A DNA stretch of 64,000 nt, taken from positions 3,742,001-3,806,000 of the forward strand of contig NZ_JAVIZX010000001.1 in NCBI RefSeq assembly GCF_031453675.1, given 5' to 3'. The notes under the pieces were generated by a model, which was not told the DNA's origin, did no database searches, and was given only the letters and a program-made list of their open reading frames with translations. The position numbers and the translations under genes are program-made. This document shows, one piece after another, positions 47,332 through 56,646 of this stretch (position 1 is the first letter of the stretch; every line of letters starts with the position of its first letter). The stretch comes from Paracidovorax wautersii. Its GTDB lineage: Bacteria > Pseudomonadota > Gammaproteobacteria > Burkholderiales > Burkholderiaceae_C.

Positions 47332-48324
47332 TCAGTCGACCTTGATGTTGGCCGCCTTGATGACCTGCGCCCACTTCTCCACTTCGGCCTTCTGGAAGGC
47401 GGCGATCTGCGCGGTGGTCAGGTCGGCGGGCTCCATGCCGAAGCTCTTCAGGCGGCTTTGCATGTCGGGCTGGGCCAGGATCTTGCGGATCTCGTCGTGC
47501 AGGCGCGTGACGATGGGCGCGGGCGTGCCGGCCGGCACGAAGATGGCCTGCCACGACTGCACCTCGAAGTCCTTCAGGCTGGCCACGCCGGACTCGGCCA
47601 CCGTGGGCACATCGGGCATGGACGACAGGCGCTTGGCCGAAGTGACGGCGATCGCGCGCAGCTTGCCGCTCTGGATGTGCGGGGCCGCCACCACGGTGGT
47701 GTCGAACATCATGTCCACTTGGCCGCCGATCACGTCCTGGATGGCCGGGCCGCTGCCCTTGTAGGGCACGTGCGTGAACTTCACCCCCGACTTGTACGAC
47801 AGCAGCTCCAGCGCCAGATGCTGCGAAGTGCCCGTGCCGGCCGATGCCGACGACAGGCCGCCCTGGCGGCTCTTGGCAGCGGTCAGCACGTCCTGCAGCG
47901 TCTTGTAGGGGCTGCTGGCGGCCACCACCAGCACCACGGGGTTGGTGCCGATCAGCGTCACGGGCGCGAAGGACTTGATCGGGTCGTAGCCCAGCTTGGG
48001 GTACAGGCTCACGTTGATGGCGTGCGAGCTGATGGTGCCGCCCAGCAGCGTGTAGCCGTCCGGCGCGGCGCGCGAGGCGATCTCAGACCCCACGCTGCCG
48101 CCGGCCCCGCCCTTGTTGTCCACCACCACCGTGGTGCCCAGCACCGGCCCGAGCTGCTGGCTGATGAGGCGGCCCAGCGTGTCGGTGGTGCCGCCCGCGG
48201 CGAACGGCACCAGGTAGGTAACGGTCTTGCCCGTCGGCCAGGCGCCCTGCGCGGCCGCCGGCAGCGCCCAGAGGGCTCCGGTGGCGGCGAGCACGGCGGT
48301 GCCGATGAGGGATCTGCGTTGCAT
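47332..48324 (-). CDS. Bug/TctC family tripartite tricarboxylate receptor, copy 1
   Basis: Periplasmic binding protein of 330 residues with signal peptide (IGTAVLAATGALWALPAAAQG) and family blocks VTYLVPFAAGGTTDTLGRLI, VVVDNKGGAGGSVG, DGYTLLGGTISSHAIN, FTHVPYKGSGPAIQDVIGGQVD. It normally hands organic acids to a TctAB permease, which is absent here; orphan receptors of this type are very common in Comamonadaceae. AGGAGA lies upstream of ATG 48324. Last gene of the uronate unit, so a sugar-acid ligand is inferred. Confidence 0.92.
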   Translation of the reverse strand: MQRRSLIGTAVLAATGALWALPAAAQGAWPTGKTVTYLVPFAAGGTTDTLGRLISQQLGPVLGTTVVVDNKGGAGGSVGSEIASRAAPDGYTLLGGTISSHAINVSLYPKLGYDPIKSFAPVTLIGTNPVVLVVAASSPYKTLQDVLTAAKSRQGGLSSASAGTGTSQHLALELLSYKSGVKFTHVPYKGSGPAIQDVIGGQVDMMFDTTVVAAPHIQSGKLRAIAVTSAKRLSSMPDVPTVAESGVASLKDFEVQSWQAIFVPAGTPAPIVTRLHDEIRKILAQPDMQSRLKSFGMEPADLTTAQIAAFQKAEVEKWAQVIKAANIKVD

Positions 48325-48470
48325 GGTGGATGTCTCCTGAGATGTGAAAGAAAAGAAAAAGAAACAGGGAAAAAGAAATCGGGGTGGCTGCAGGTGCAGG
48401 CCGCCAGCCCCGGCTGCGCTCGCAGACGAGCGAGGCCGGGTTGCGGCGCAGCGGACGGCGGGCAGCGGGC

Positions 48471-49526
48471 TCAGACGGCTCCGCGCACCTCGACGTACAG
48501 CGCGTAGATCGAGTGGCTGCTGGCCATGAACAGCCGGTTGTTCTTGGCACCGCCGAAGCACAGGTTGGCGCAGCGTTCGGGCAGGCGGATGTGGCCGATG
48601 GCCTTGCCTGCGGGGTTGAATACCATCACGCCGTCCAGGTCGGCGGCGACGGAATCGGCCCCGCCGTTGCTGCCCCAGCCGGCCCAGATGTTGCCGTCTT
48701 CATCGATCTTGAAGCCGTCCAGCGCGCCCGTGGTGCTTTCGACCACGACCGTGGGGTTGGCCAGCCCGCCGCGCGCCGTCACGTCGTAGCGCTGCAGCTG
48801 GCGGCGGCCTTCGGCGGTGCGGGCCACCAGGTACAGCTGCTTCTCGTCGGGCGTGAAGGCCAGGCCGTTGGGGAAGCGCGCTTCCATCACCCGGTCCAGG
48901 CGGCCGTCCGGGTCGATGCGGTACAGCGCGTGCGGAAGCTCGGACTGCGCCTTGTCGCCCTCCCAGTGGCCACCGATGCCGAACGGCGGGTCGGTGAACC
49001 AGATCGAGCCGTCCTTCTTGCAGACGATGTCGTTGGGCGAGTTCAGGCGCTTGCCCTCGAAGCGATCGGCCAGCACGGTGATGCTGCCGTCGTACTCGGT
49101 GCGGGTGACGCGGCGCGTCAGGTGCTCGCAGGCCAGCAGCCGCCCCTGGCGGTCGCGCGCCAGGCCGTTGGAGAAGTTGGACGGGTTGGGGAACACGCCC
49201 GTCTGGCCCGTGGTCTCGTCCCACCGCATGATGCGGTTGTTGGGAATGTCGGACACCAGCAGGTAGCGGCCGTCGGCCACCCACACCGGGCCTTCGGCCC
49301 AGCGCAGGCCGGTGGCGATCTGCTCCACGCTGCTGCTGAACAAACGGTACTTGGTGAAGGATGGATCCAGCACCTGCACGGCCGGGTCGGGGTAGCGCTG
49401 GTTCGGCTTGAAGTCGAAGGCCTGGGCCTGGGCCACGCCCGTGGCAGTGGCGGCCAGGGCACCGGCCATGAAGCGACGGCGCGAAGCAGCGCCGGCGGGG
49501 GTCTGGGGGGCGTCAGCATGGGGCAT
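48471..49526 (-). CDS. SMP-30/gluconolactonase family protein, exported
   Basis: 351-residue six-bladed beta-propeller lactonase with a twin-arginine type leader (SRRRFMAGALAATATGVAQA). Metal-site blocks include ATGLRWAEGPVWV (Glu), LNSPNDIVCKKDGSIWFTDP (Asn/Asp) and FPNGLAFTPDE (Asn). It hydrolyses sugar lactones to acids; being exported, it would act on lactones in the periplasm before uptake. ATG 49526 follows GGAG. It is the second of three lactonase-type genes in the cluster. Confidence 0.88.
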   Translation of the reverse strand: MPHADAPQTPAGAASRRRFMAGALAATATGVAQAQAFDFKPNQRYPDPAVQVLDPSFTKYRLFSSSVEQIATGLRWAEGPVWVADGRYLLVSDIPNNRIMRWDETTGQTGVFPNPSNFSNGLARDRQGRLLACEHLTRRVTRTEYDGSITVLADRFEGKRLNSPNDIVCKKDGSIWFTDPPFGIGGHWEGDKAQSELPHALYRIDPDGRLDRVMEARFPNGLAFTPDEKQLYLVARTAEGRRQLQRYDVTARGGLANPTVVVESTTGALDGFKIDEDGNIWAGWGSNGGADSVAADLDGVMVFNPAGKAIGHIRLPERCANLCFGGAKNNRLFMASSHSIYALYVEVRGAV

Positions 49527-49652
49527 GAAGGGTCTCCTCTGGTTCATGGATGGGCCACGCGAAGGGCGCGGGCGCACCCGGGTGGCAACGTTGTCAAAAT
49601 GCGCTGCGCCGGCGGGGCGATGGCGGTCCGCCCCGCTTGGGTCAACGCACGT

Positions 49653-50753
49653 TCAAGGCAGATCGACGATTTCGACCCAGTTGGGGTTCTTGCCCGCAGG
49701 GAAGCGCTGCGGCGTGCCCGGCACGCCCGTGGCGGGATCGATGGGGTGCACGGACACGCTGTGCGACTCCTGGCCCGCGGCGATCAGGAAGCGTCCCGAA
49801 CTGTCCACGGCGAAGCCGCGCGGCGTCTTCTCGGTGGGCACCTGGGCCAGCAGTTGCAGCTGCCCGCTCGCCGCATCCACGCGGAAGGCCGACAGCGTGC
49901 TGGACGTGCGTTCCGACGTGTACAGCGTGCGGCCATCAGGCGACAGGTGCAGGTCTGCCGCCCAGGGCTTGCCGGTGAAGCCGGCAGGCAGCGTGCTCAG
50001 CCGCTGCAGATCGCGCAGCGCGCCGCGCGCCGCGTCGTACTCCAGCACGTGCACGCTCGCGTCCAGCTCGTTGAGCAGGTACATGCGGCGCTGGGCCTTG
50101 TCCCAGGTGAAGTGGCGCGGGCCGGCCTTGGCGGGCGTGATCGACGTCAGGGCCGGGTCGTTGGCGGTCAGCTGGCCGGTGTCGGGGTTGAACCGCCAGC
50201 TGGAGAGGTTGTCGCCCCCCAGGCTGGTGGCGAACACGTAGCGGTTGGCCGCGTCGGCATGGATGGCGTGTGCGTTGGGCGAGGTCGGAATGTTCTGCAC
50301 CACGGGGCCGGCCTGGCCGTCCACGCCGATGCGGTTGACGGTGATCTTGTTGCCGCCGTACGAGGCGGCGAACAGCCAGCGGCCCGTCGCATCGGTGTCG
50401 ATGTTGGCCATGCTGTCGGCCAGGGGGGACTCGCCCAGTTTGCGCAGCCGGCCGTTCTCCGGGTCGATGGCCAGGCTGACCACGCGGTACGGCTGCGAGC
50501 GCAGTGCCACGTACAGCGTGCGCTTGTCGGGCGACACGGCCATGGGCATGGCCTGGCCGCCCAGCGGCACCGTGTCGGCATGGCGCAGCGCGCCGGCCGC
50601 ATGGTCGAGCTGGTAGACCGACAGGTCCTGGCTGTCGGCGTTGGACACATACACCCAGGTGGAGGGCTGCGTGCCGGTGCTGCCGCAGGCCACCAGCAGC
50701 GCCGCGGCGGCGGCCACGGGCACGAGGGTCTTGAGGAGGAAACGAGCGGTCAT
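49653..50753 (-). CDS. Lactonase-like seven-bladed beta-propeller lipoprotein (YbhE/Pgl type)
   Basis: 366 residues. The leader ends in a lipobox (LLVAC, lipidated Cys about 23), so it is a periplasm-facing lipoprotein. The rest has repeated propeller blades (YVSNADSQDLSVYQLD, LFAASYGGNKITVNRIG, YTSERTSSTLSAFRVD). The family contains 6-phosphogluconolactonase, but a membrane-bound periplasmic form in a uronate operon more likely handles an aldaro- or aldono-lactone. It starts 29 bases after dctM. Confidence 0.85.
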   Translation of the reverse strand: MTARFLLKTLVPVAAAAALLVACGSTGTQPSTWVYVSNADSQDLSVYQLDHAAGALRHADTVPLGGQAMPMAVSPDKRTLYVALRSQPYRVVSLAIDPENGRLRKLGESPLADSMANIDTDATGRWLFAASYGGNKITVNRIGVDGQAGPVVQNIPTSPNAHAIHADAANRYVFATSLGGDNLSSWRFNPDTGQLTANDPALTSITPAKAGPRHFTWDKAQRRMYLLNELDASVHVLEYDAARGALRDLQRLSTLPAGFTGKPWAADLHLSPDGRTLYTSERTSSTLSAFRVDAASGQLQLLAQVPTEKTPRGFAVDSSGRFLIAAGQESHSVSVHPIDPATGVPGTPQRFPAGKNPNWVEIVDLP

Positions 50754-50782
50754 GGAAAACCCACTTTCTCAGCGCGTAGCTG

Positions 50783-52078
50783 TCATTTGACGACCATGAA
50801 GAGGCTGGGCAGCCAGGTGGAGAAGGCCGGCACGAAGGTCACCAGCCCCAGCGCGAAGATCAGCGCCCCGTAGAACGGCCAGATGGTGCGCATCACCGTG
50901 CCGACCGATACGCCCCCGATCGCGCACCCCACGAACTGCGTGGTGCCCACCGGCGGGGTGTTCAGCCCCAGCGCGCAGTTGATGAGCATGACGATGCCGA
51001 ACTGCACCGAGGTCATGCCGTACTCCTGCGCGATGGGCAGGAAGATGGGCGTGCACAGCAGGATGGTGGCGGCCATGTCCAGGAACGTGCCCAGCACGAA
51101 CAGGATGATGTTGATCAGCAGGAACACCATCCAGGGCGTGGTCGTCACTTCGGCCAGCATCTTGCCCGTCAGCTCGGCCACGCCGTACAGGCTGATGAGG
51201 TAGCCGAAGGTGCTGGAGATGCCGATCAGCAGCAGGATCACGCCCGTGGTGCGCACGGCCTTGGAGGCCGCCTTGATGAAGTGCTCCCACTTGAGCGACT
51301 TGTACAGAAAGATCGTGAGACCCAGCGCGTACAGCACCGCCACGGCCGCCGATTCGGTCGCCGTGAAGATGCCCGACAGGATGCCGCCCAGGATGAGCAC
51401 CACCACGAACAGCCCCGGCAGTGCCGCGGCGAACGAGCGCGCCACGATGTCCCAGCCCGGGAACGTGCCCTTGGGGTAGCCGCGCTTCACGGCCACGGCG
51501 TAGGCCGCCACCAGGTTGGAGATGGTCAGCACCAGCGCCGGCACCAGCGCGGCGAGGATCAGCGCCGCGATCGACACCTTTCCGCCCGCGGCCAGCGCGT
51601 AGATGATGATGTTGTGGCTGGTGGGCATGAGGGCGCCGACCAGGGCCGCATGCGTGGTCACGTTGACCGCGTAGTCGGCGTGGTAGCCCTCCTTCTTCAT
51701 CATCGGGATCATCACCGCGCCCATGGCGGACACGTCGGCCACCGGCGAGCCCGAGACGCCGCCGAACAGCGTACAGGCCACCACGTTGGACATGCCCAGC
51801 CCCCCGCGCACATGGCCGATCAGGTTGCGCGCGAAGTTGACGATGCGGTCGGCAATGCCGCCGTACAGCATCAGCTCACCGGCGAAGATGAAGAACGGAA
51901 TGGCCAGGAACGAGAACACGCCCATGCCCGAGGTCATTTGCTGGAAGCCGACCTCCAGGGGCAGGCCCTCGTACAGCAGGGTGGCCAGGGCCGACAGGCC
52001 GATGGAGAACGCCACCGGCACGCCCAGCAGCAGGAACAGCGTGAACGACACGCTCAGGATCAGCAATGGAACGGTCAT
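50783..52078 (-). CDS. dctM: TRAP transporter large permease (DctM)
   Basis: Inner-membrane subunit of a TRAP transporter, 431 residues with about 12 helices. Family signatures: FSFLAIPFFIFAGELMLYGG, GGLGMSNVVACTLFGGVSGSPVADVSAMG, LMPTSHNIIIYALAAGG, LGLNTPPVGTTQFVGCAIGG. Works with DctQ and DctP for sodium-driven uptake of acidic sugars. It starts four bases after the dctQ stop, implying coupling. Confidence 0.95.
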   Translation of the reverse strand: MTVPLLILSVSFTLFLLLGVPVAFSIGLSALATLLYEGLPLEVGFQQMTSGMGVFSFLAIPFFIFAGELMLYGGIADRIVNFARNLIGHVRGGLGMSNVVACTLFGGVSGSPVADVSAMGAVMIPMMKKEGYHADYAVNVTTHAALVGALMPTSHNIIIYALAAGGKVSIAALILAALVPALVLTISNLVAAYAVAVKRGYPKGTFPGWDIVARSFAAALPGLFVVVLILGGILSGIFTATESAAVAVLYALGLTIFLYKSLKWEHFIKAASKAVRTTGVILLLIGISSTFGYLISLYGVAELTGKMLAEVTTTPWMVFLLINIILFVLGTFLDMAATILLCTPIFLPIAQEYGMTSVQFGIVMLINCALGLNTPPVGTTQFVGCAIGGVSVGTVMRTIWPFYGALIFALGLVTFVPAFSTWLPSLFMVVK

Positions 52079-52082
52079 GACT

Positions 52083-52571
52083 TCAGCCCCAGGCAGGTTC
52101 GACTTCGCGGCCTTGGGCCAGAGCGATGATGTGTTCGATGGAAAACAGCGTGATCAGCGCGCCGGCGATGGTCGCCGGCACGTACTTCCAGCCTTCGGAG
52201 ATGCCGAGCGTGGGCAGCTTGTAGTCCCAGACGGAGCCGGCCAGCGAGGCGCAATTCCAGGCCATGGCCAGGCCGAACACCAGGATCAGCGCGTGGATGA
52301 GGTATTCCATCTTGATGCGCAGCCAGTCGGGGGCCAGCACCAGGAAGGACTCGAGACCGATGTGGCCGGCGTCGCGCACGCCCACGGCCACGCCGAACAT
52401 GGTCACGTACAGCACCAGCAGCAGGGCCAGGCTTTCCGCCCAGGTGGGCGTGTTGTTGAGCACATAGCGGCCGAACACCTGCCAGCTCACCGCGCAGATG
52501 ACGGCGACCAGCCCGATGATGCCCAGCCACATGCACAGCCGCGCCAGGGTGCGGCAAATCTTGGTATACAT
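52083..52571 (-). CDS. dctQ: TRAP transporter small permease (DctQ)
   Basis: 162 residues, four helices: LGIIGLVAVICAVSWQVFGRYVLNNTPTWAES (family motif), LLVLYVTMFGVAVGVRDAGHIGLE, and two C-terminal helices. Partner of DctM. The dctP gene ends 165 bases upstream, the gap being largely a dispersed repeat. Confidence 0.92.
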   Translation of the reverse strand: MYTKICRTLARLCMWLGIIGLVAVICAVSWQVFGRYVLNNTPTWAESLALLLVLYVTMFGVAVGVRDAGHIGLESFLVLAPDWLRIKMEYLIHALILVFGLAMAWNCASLAGSVWDYKLPTLGISEGWKYVPATIAGALITLFSIEHIIALAQGREVEPAWG

Positions 52572-52581
52572 GGTTTTATGA

Positions 52582-52635
52582 TTAAAAAGTGGCTCTAGCG
52601 CTTATTCAGCAAGCGCAGACAGCTATCAAATTTGA
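52582..52635 (+). repeat. Dispersed AGCTATCA repeat, copy 7, inside the TRAP operon
   Basis: ATTAAAAAGTGGCTCTAGCG, CTTATTCAGCAAGCGCAGAC, AGCTATCAAATTTG. It sits between dctP and dctQ and begins 11 bases before the dctQ start (on the minus strand), so it is transcribed within the operon and its AGCGCTT/AAGCGC stem may lie in the dctQ leader. Confidence 0.85.
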
Positions 52636-52736
52636 TGCATTGACGCACCGGCGCAGGCGGCCGGCGGGCCCGGCGGCGCCCCACGTCCGACAGGAACGCG
52701 GGGCGACGCCGTGGGCACGCCAGCCGGCCGGAGCCG

Positions 52737-53702
52737 TTACTGCGTGTCCTGCACGCGCTTGACCATGTCCTTCAGGCGCGCGTCGGTGATGAACTTGTCG
52801 TACACGGGCTTCATGGCGGCCTGGAACGGCGCCTTGTCGACCTCGATGATCTCGGCGCCGCCGGCCTTCACCGTGGCCAGGGCCTTGGCTTCGCGCTCGG
52901 CCCACTGCTTGCGCATGTGGGGCACCGACTCCTTGGCGGCCTGGCGGACCCAGCCCTGCTCCTCGGGCGAGAGGCGGTCCCACGCGCGCTTGGAGAACAG
53001 CAGCATCTCGGGCGCCATCGAATGCTCGGTCTTCGAGAAGTACTTGGCCACCTCGAAGGCGCGGGCGCTTTCGTACGTGGGGTAGTTGTTCTCGGCCGCG
53101 TCGATCAGGCCGGTCTTCAGGCCCGTGTACACCTCGCCCATGGGCATGGGCGTGGCGTTGGCGCCCATGGCCTCCAGCATGCTCACCCACAGGTCGGACT
53201 GCTGCACGCGCACCTTCAGGCCCTTCATGTCGGCCAGGCTCTTCACCGGCTTCTTGGCGGTGAACATCGAGCGCGCACCGCTGTCATAGAAGGCCAGGCC
53301 CACGAAGCCCTGCTTCTCGCAGGCCTTCAGGATCTCCTGCCCCACGGGGCCGTCGAGCGACTTGTGCATGTGCTCGACCGACTTGAACAGGAACGGCATG
53401 GTGGGCACCAGCGTCTCGGGGCAGATGTTGTTCATCGCGCCCACGTTGATGCGCACCATCTGCAGCGCGCCGATCTTGGTCTGCTCGATGGTTTCCTTCT
53501 CGCCGCCCAGCGCGCCGTTGGGGTACACGCGCACGGTGTGCTTGCCACCGGACAGCTGCTTGAGCCGCTCGCCCATGAATTTCACCGCGGTGACGGTGGG
53601 GTAGTCGTCGGGATGGATGTCCGCGGAGCGGAACTCGGTGGCGTGCGCCCCGAGCGCGGCGATGCTGGCCACAACGGCGGCCACGAGGGTCTTGAGTTGC
53701 AT
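52737..53702 (-). CDS. dctP: TRAP transporter substrate-binding protein (DctP)
   Basis: Periplasmic receptor, 321 residues, signal peptide [16 protein letters not shown]. DctP blocks: [86 protein letters not shown]; the Arg in LKVRVQ is at the usual carboxylate-binding place. Next to udh, a hexuronate such as galacturonate or glucuronate is the likely ligand. GAGGT precedes ATG 53702. Confidence 0.93.
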   Translation of the reverse strand: MQLKTLVAAVVASIAALGAHATEFRSADIHPDDYPTVTAVKFMGERLKQLSGGKHTVRVYPNGALGGEKETIEQTKIGALQMVRINVGAMNNICPETLVPTMPFLFKSVEHMHKSLDGPVGQEILKACEKQGFVGLAFYDSGARSMFTAKKPVKSLADMKGLKVRVQQSDLWVSMLEAMGANATPMPMGEVYTGLKTGLIDAAENNYPTYESARAFEVAKYFSKTEHSMAPEMLLFSKRAWDRLSPEEQGWVRQAAKESVPHMRKQWAEREAKALATVKAGGAEIIEVDKAPFQAAMKPVYDKFITDARLKDMVKRVQDTQ

Positions 53703-53742
53703 GTGTCTACCTCTTTCTCTTCTCTGTTGGAATGGTGGATGG

Positions 53743-53780
53743 CGGCGGGGCAAGTGGACTCGTGATGCTGCGCCCCGCCG
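53743..53780 (-). other. Hairpin between the SMP-30 gene and dctP
   Basis: CGGCGGGGC (53743-53751) pairs with GCCCCGCCG (53772-53780), loop of 20 bases, nine bases beyond the stop of the upstream gene. No T-run on the minus strand. Could be a processing or stabilising hairpin that raises DctP level, or a weak attenuator. Confidence 0.5.
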
Positions 53781-53788
53781 CAGACACG

Positions 53789-54739
53789 CTAGGCGTGCTG
53801 CTTGAACCCCGGCTCTGCCAAGCCCTGGGTGCCCGGGCGCAGCGCGAACACGCCGCCGGCCAGGGGTTGGTCGGCCAGATCCACGCCGGCAGGCCGGATG
53901 GACGTGACATAGAGGGTGTCGAGCCGCGGCCCGCCGAAGGCGCACATCGCCGGCTTCTTCACGGGCACTTCCAGCGAGCGGTCCAGCCGGCCGTCGGGCG
54001 TGAAACGGTGCACCAGGCCGGCATCGTTGCCGCAGATCCAGTAGCCGCCGTCCACGTCGATGGCCGCGCCATCCGGGCGGCCCGGCAGCGGCTTCATGTC
54101 GGCGAACACCCGGCGGCTGTGGGGCGTGCCCGTGTCGGTGTCGTAGTCGAACGCCCAGATGGTCTGCACCTGCGGATGCGAGTCCGACAGGTACATCGTG
54201 CGGCCGTCGGGGCTGAACGCGATGCCGTTGGGCACGATCAGCTCGCCCAGCAGCAGATCCACCGGCGCGGCGCCGGCCGCCGCTTCGGCAGCACCGTAGC
54301 GGTAGACCTTGCCCACGCGGGCGGCAGCGCCCATGTCCAGCAGCATGGTGCCGGCGACGAAGCGGCCCTGCCGGTCGCAGCGCCCGTCGTTGAAGCGCAT
54401 GCCGGCAGCGGCGTGCGCCACCGCCGCCAGCGGGCGCGCGGAGAGGGCGTCCACCGGCCCTGCCCCGTCAGCAGCGGGCAGCGACAGCAGGAACAGGCCG
54501 CTCTCCAGGCCCGCAATCCATTGCCCGGGCGCACCTTCGCAGGCGGCCATGCAGGCCAGCATCTCCGGCGCCCGCCACTGGCGGTGCTGCCCGGCGGCAT
54601 CGACTTCGCCCGCGGACCAGCGGTGCAGCAGGCCCTGGGGAATGTCGGCCCAGTACAGGGCTTGTTCGGCGGCTCGCCAGACCGGGCTTTCGCCGGTGGC
54701 GCAGCGGGCGTCCACAACCAATTCGGCAAGGCTGCCCAT
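53789..54739 (-). CDS. SMP-30/gluconolactonase/LRE family lactonase, cytoplasmic
   Basis: 316 residues, no signal peptide. Metal-site motifs: [20 protein letters not shown] (Glu), [19 protein letters not shown] (Asn), [20 protein letters not shown] (Asn and Asp) and [15 protein letters not shown]. Placed directly behind udh (five-base gap), it most likely opens the aldaro-lactone made by Udh to galactarate or glucarate. ATG 54739. Confidence 0.92.
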   Translation of the reverse strand: MGSLAELVVDARCATGESPVWRAAEQALYWADIPQGLLHRWSAGEVDAAGQHRQWRAPEMLACMAACEGAPGQWIAGLESGLFLLSLPAADGAGPVDALSARPLAAVAHAAAGMRFNDGRCDRQGRFVAGTMLLDMGAAARVGKVYRYGAAEAAAGAAPVDLLLGELIVPNGIAFSPDGRTMYLSDSHPQVQTIWAFDYDTDTGTPHSRRVFADMKPLPGRPDGAAIDVDGGYWICGNDAGLVHRFTPDGRLDRSLEVPVKKPAMCAFGGPRLDTLYVTSIRPAGVDLADQPLAGGVFALRPGTQGLAEPGFKQHA

Positions 54740-54744
54740 GGTGC

Positions 54745-55557
54745 TCAGCCCTCGAAAGGTCCTTGGGCGGTGAACGCGCCGCCCTGGTACACGGCGGCCG
54801 GATCGGTCGCCGCGGGCGCCGGCTGGGCCTCGACCTTGGCGCGGAACGGCTCCGAGCTGTCCTTGGGCGCGTAGCCGAGATGGGCCGCGGCATGGTTGTC
54901 CCACCACAGGTCGCGGTTGGCCGAAGCACCGTAGACCACCGTGTGGCCGACATCGGGCGTGAACAAGGCCTTCTCGACCAGCTGCGTCAGGTCGTCGTAG
55001 CTGAGCCAGGTGCTCATCATGCGACGGTCCTTCGGCTCGGGGAACGACGAGCCGATGCGCAGGCTGACGGTCTCGATGCCGTAGCGGTCGAAGTAGAAGC
55101 TCGCCATGTCCTCGCCGAACGACTTGGACAGGCCGTAGTACCCGTCGGGCCGGCGGCGCGCGTTGGCGTCGATGCACTCGTCCTGCTTGTAGAAGCCAAT
55201 GACGTGGTTGGAGCTGGCGAACACCACCCGCTTGACGCCATGGCGGCGGGCGCCCTCATAGATGTGGAAGATGCCTTTGATGTTGGCTTCCAGGATCTGT
55301 TCGAACGGCCGTTCGACGGACACGCCGCCCAGGTGCACGATGGCGTCGCAACCCTGCACCAGGGCGTCGACGGCGGCCTTGTCGGCCAGATCGCAGGGCA
55401 CCACTTCCTCGCCCGCGCCGGTGGCAGGCGCCATGGGGGCGACATCGGAGAGGCGCAACACGTCGGCCAGGGGGCGCAGCCGCTCCCGCAGAACGACGCC
55501 GAGCCCGCCGGCGGCGCCGGTCAGCAGAAGGCGATGGAGACGGTTTTCTGGGTGCAT
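54745..55557 (-). CDS. udh: Uronate dehydrogenase
   Basis: NAD-dependent oxidation of D-galacturonate/D-glucuronate to the aldaro-1,5-lactone. 270 residues of the extended SDR fold: TGAAGGLG (about 13-20), IVHLGGVSVERPFEQIL, FASSNHVIGFY, catalytic Tyr141/Lys145 in YGLSKSFGED, and YGASANRDLWWDN. It matches Agrobacterium Udh closely in these blocks. ATG 55557 is preferred; a GTG six codons upstream (55575) is possible. First gene of the minus-strand uronate unit and divergent from the GntR gene, with an operator-like palindrome between them. Confidence 0.93.
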   Translation of the reverse strand: MHPENRLHRLLLTGAAGGLGVVLRERLRPLADVLRLSDVAPMAPATGAGEEVVPCDLADKAAVDALVQGCDAIVHLGGVSVERPFEQILEANIKGIFHIYEGARRHGVKRVVFASSNHVIGFYKQDECIDANARRRPDGYYGLSKSFGEDMASFYFDRYGIETVSLRIGSSFPEPKDRRMMSTWLSYDDLTQLVEKALFTPDVGHTVVYGASANRDLWWDNHAAAHLGYAPKDSSEPFRAKVEAQPAPAATDPAAVYQGGAFTAQGPFEG

Positions 55558-55586
55558 GGAGGATTCGCTAGGCACAATTGTTATAA

Positions 55587-55599
55587 GTTGTCGTACAAC
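55587..55599. promoter_or_regulatory. Candidate GntR operator in the udh/gntR divergent region
   Basis: GTTGT-CGT-ACAAC, a perfect odd-centred palindrome, typical in size for FCD-type GntR regulators. It overlaps a possible -35 for gntR (TTGTCG, 55588-55593, with TATCAT at 55611-55616, spacing 17) and lies upstream of udh. A related palindrome occurs at 56667-56686. Confidence 0.65.
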
Positions 55600-55623
55600 A
55601 CGCAGGGGATTATCATCAGACTC

Positions 55624-56418
55624 ATGAGCACGCTGCCAAAGGGATTACCCGCATACCCCCACGGGGCCGAATTGACGGTCGGCACAGCCGTGCCGGTCGC
55701 CCCCCCCGTGCGCCGCGTGCGAGGCTTGGCCAACGTGCTGGTGGAAAACGTCAGCGCACAGATCCGCGACCGCCTGCTGACCCCTGGGGACAAGCTGCCC
55801 ACCGAGTCGGAACTGATGCGCGCACACGACGTCAGCCGCACGGTCGTCCGCGAGGCCCTGTCCAAGATGCAGGCCGCCGGCCTGGTGGAAACGCGCCACG
55901 GCATCGGCACCTTCGTGCTGCCGCCGCGCACCTCGGGCGTGTTCCGGCTGGACCCGTCCGAGCTGGCCGCCTCGGTGGATGTGCTGGCGGTGCTGGAACT
56001 GCGCATCAGCCTGGAAACCGAATCCGCCGGCCTCGCCGCCCAGCGCCGCACCGACGAGCAGTTGCACGCCATGCGCGACGCCCTGGATGCCTTCGCCCGC
56101 AACGTGGCGGAGCACGGCGACACCGTGGCGCATGACTTCCGCTTCCACCTGCACATCGCCAAGGCGACGGGCAATCCGTATTTCGCGGACATCATGAACC
56201 ACCTGGGCACCACGCTCATTCCGCGCACCCGCATCGCAGCTATCAGCAAGACCGACCCCGGCAATGCCTACCTGCACCGGGTGAACCGAGAACACGAAGA
56301 GATCTACATGGCCATCGCCCGCCAGGACCCCGAGTCGGCGCGGGCCGCGATGCGCATCCACCTCACCAACAGCCGAGAGCGCCTGCGGGCCGCGCAAGAG
56401 GCCGCTAAGGTCAGTTGA
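55624..56418 (+). CDS. GntR/FadR (FCD) transcriptional regulator of uronate genes
   Basis: 264 residues: extended N-terminus, winged helix-turn-helix (about 38-100; GDKLPTESELMRAHDVSRTV then VREALSKMQAAGLVETRHGIGTF) and an FCD effector domain with metal-binding type residues (ELR, DFRFHLHIAKATGN, NREHEEIYMAI). Likely senses a uronate or aldarate and controls both flanking units; the galactarate/glucarate regulator GguR is a similar case, but orthology is not established. There is no Shine-Dalgarno near ATG 55624, and the predicted promoter would start the mRNA at or next to the ATG. Confidence 0.9.
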   Translation: MSTLPKGLPAYPHGAELTVGTAVPVAPPVRRVRGLANVLVENVSAQIRDRLLTPGDKLPTESELMRAHDVSRTVVREALSKMQAAGLVETRHGIGTFVLPPRTSGVFRLDPSELAASVDVLAVLELRISLETESAGLAAQRRTDEQLHAMRDALDAFARNVAEHGDTVAHDFRFHLHIAKATGNPYFADIMNHLGTTLIPRTRIAAISKTDPGNAYLHRVNREHEEIYMAIARQDPESARAAMRIHLTNSRERLRAAQEAAKVS

Positions 56419-56646
56419 TCTACGCGCCTCGGCGCGCACCGCCAGGGCACCACGCCCGGGCGACGGAGAGCGGGCCTTGGCAGCCGCGAATATGCCGCGC
56501 GGTGGTTAGGCGTGCGGGCCGCTGACCAGTGAAATCGGCCAGTCTTCGAGGTTCGAAAGGCCGGGTGACCATGCCGCTATCCCACTCGTCGCCGCTGCCG
56601 ACGCCTTAAACCGCAGTCATCGCACCACAACCCCGGGCCAACCCTA

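Noticed and set aside
56230-56250. GCAGCTATCAGCAAG inside the GntR gene, resembling the repeat flank
   Set aside because: Only the AGCTATCA octamer matches; no AGCGCTT/AAGCGC arms, and the protein sequence there is normal for the family.
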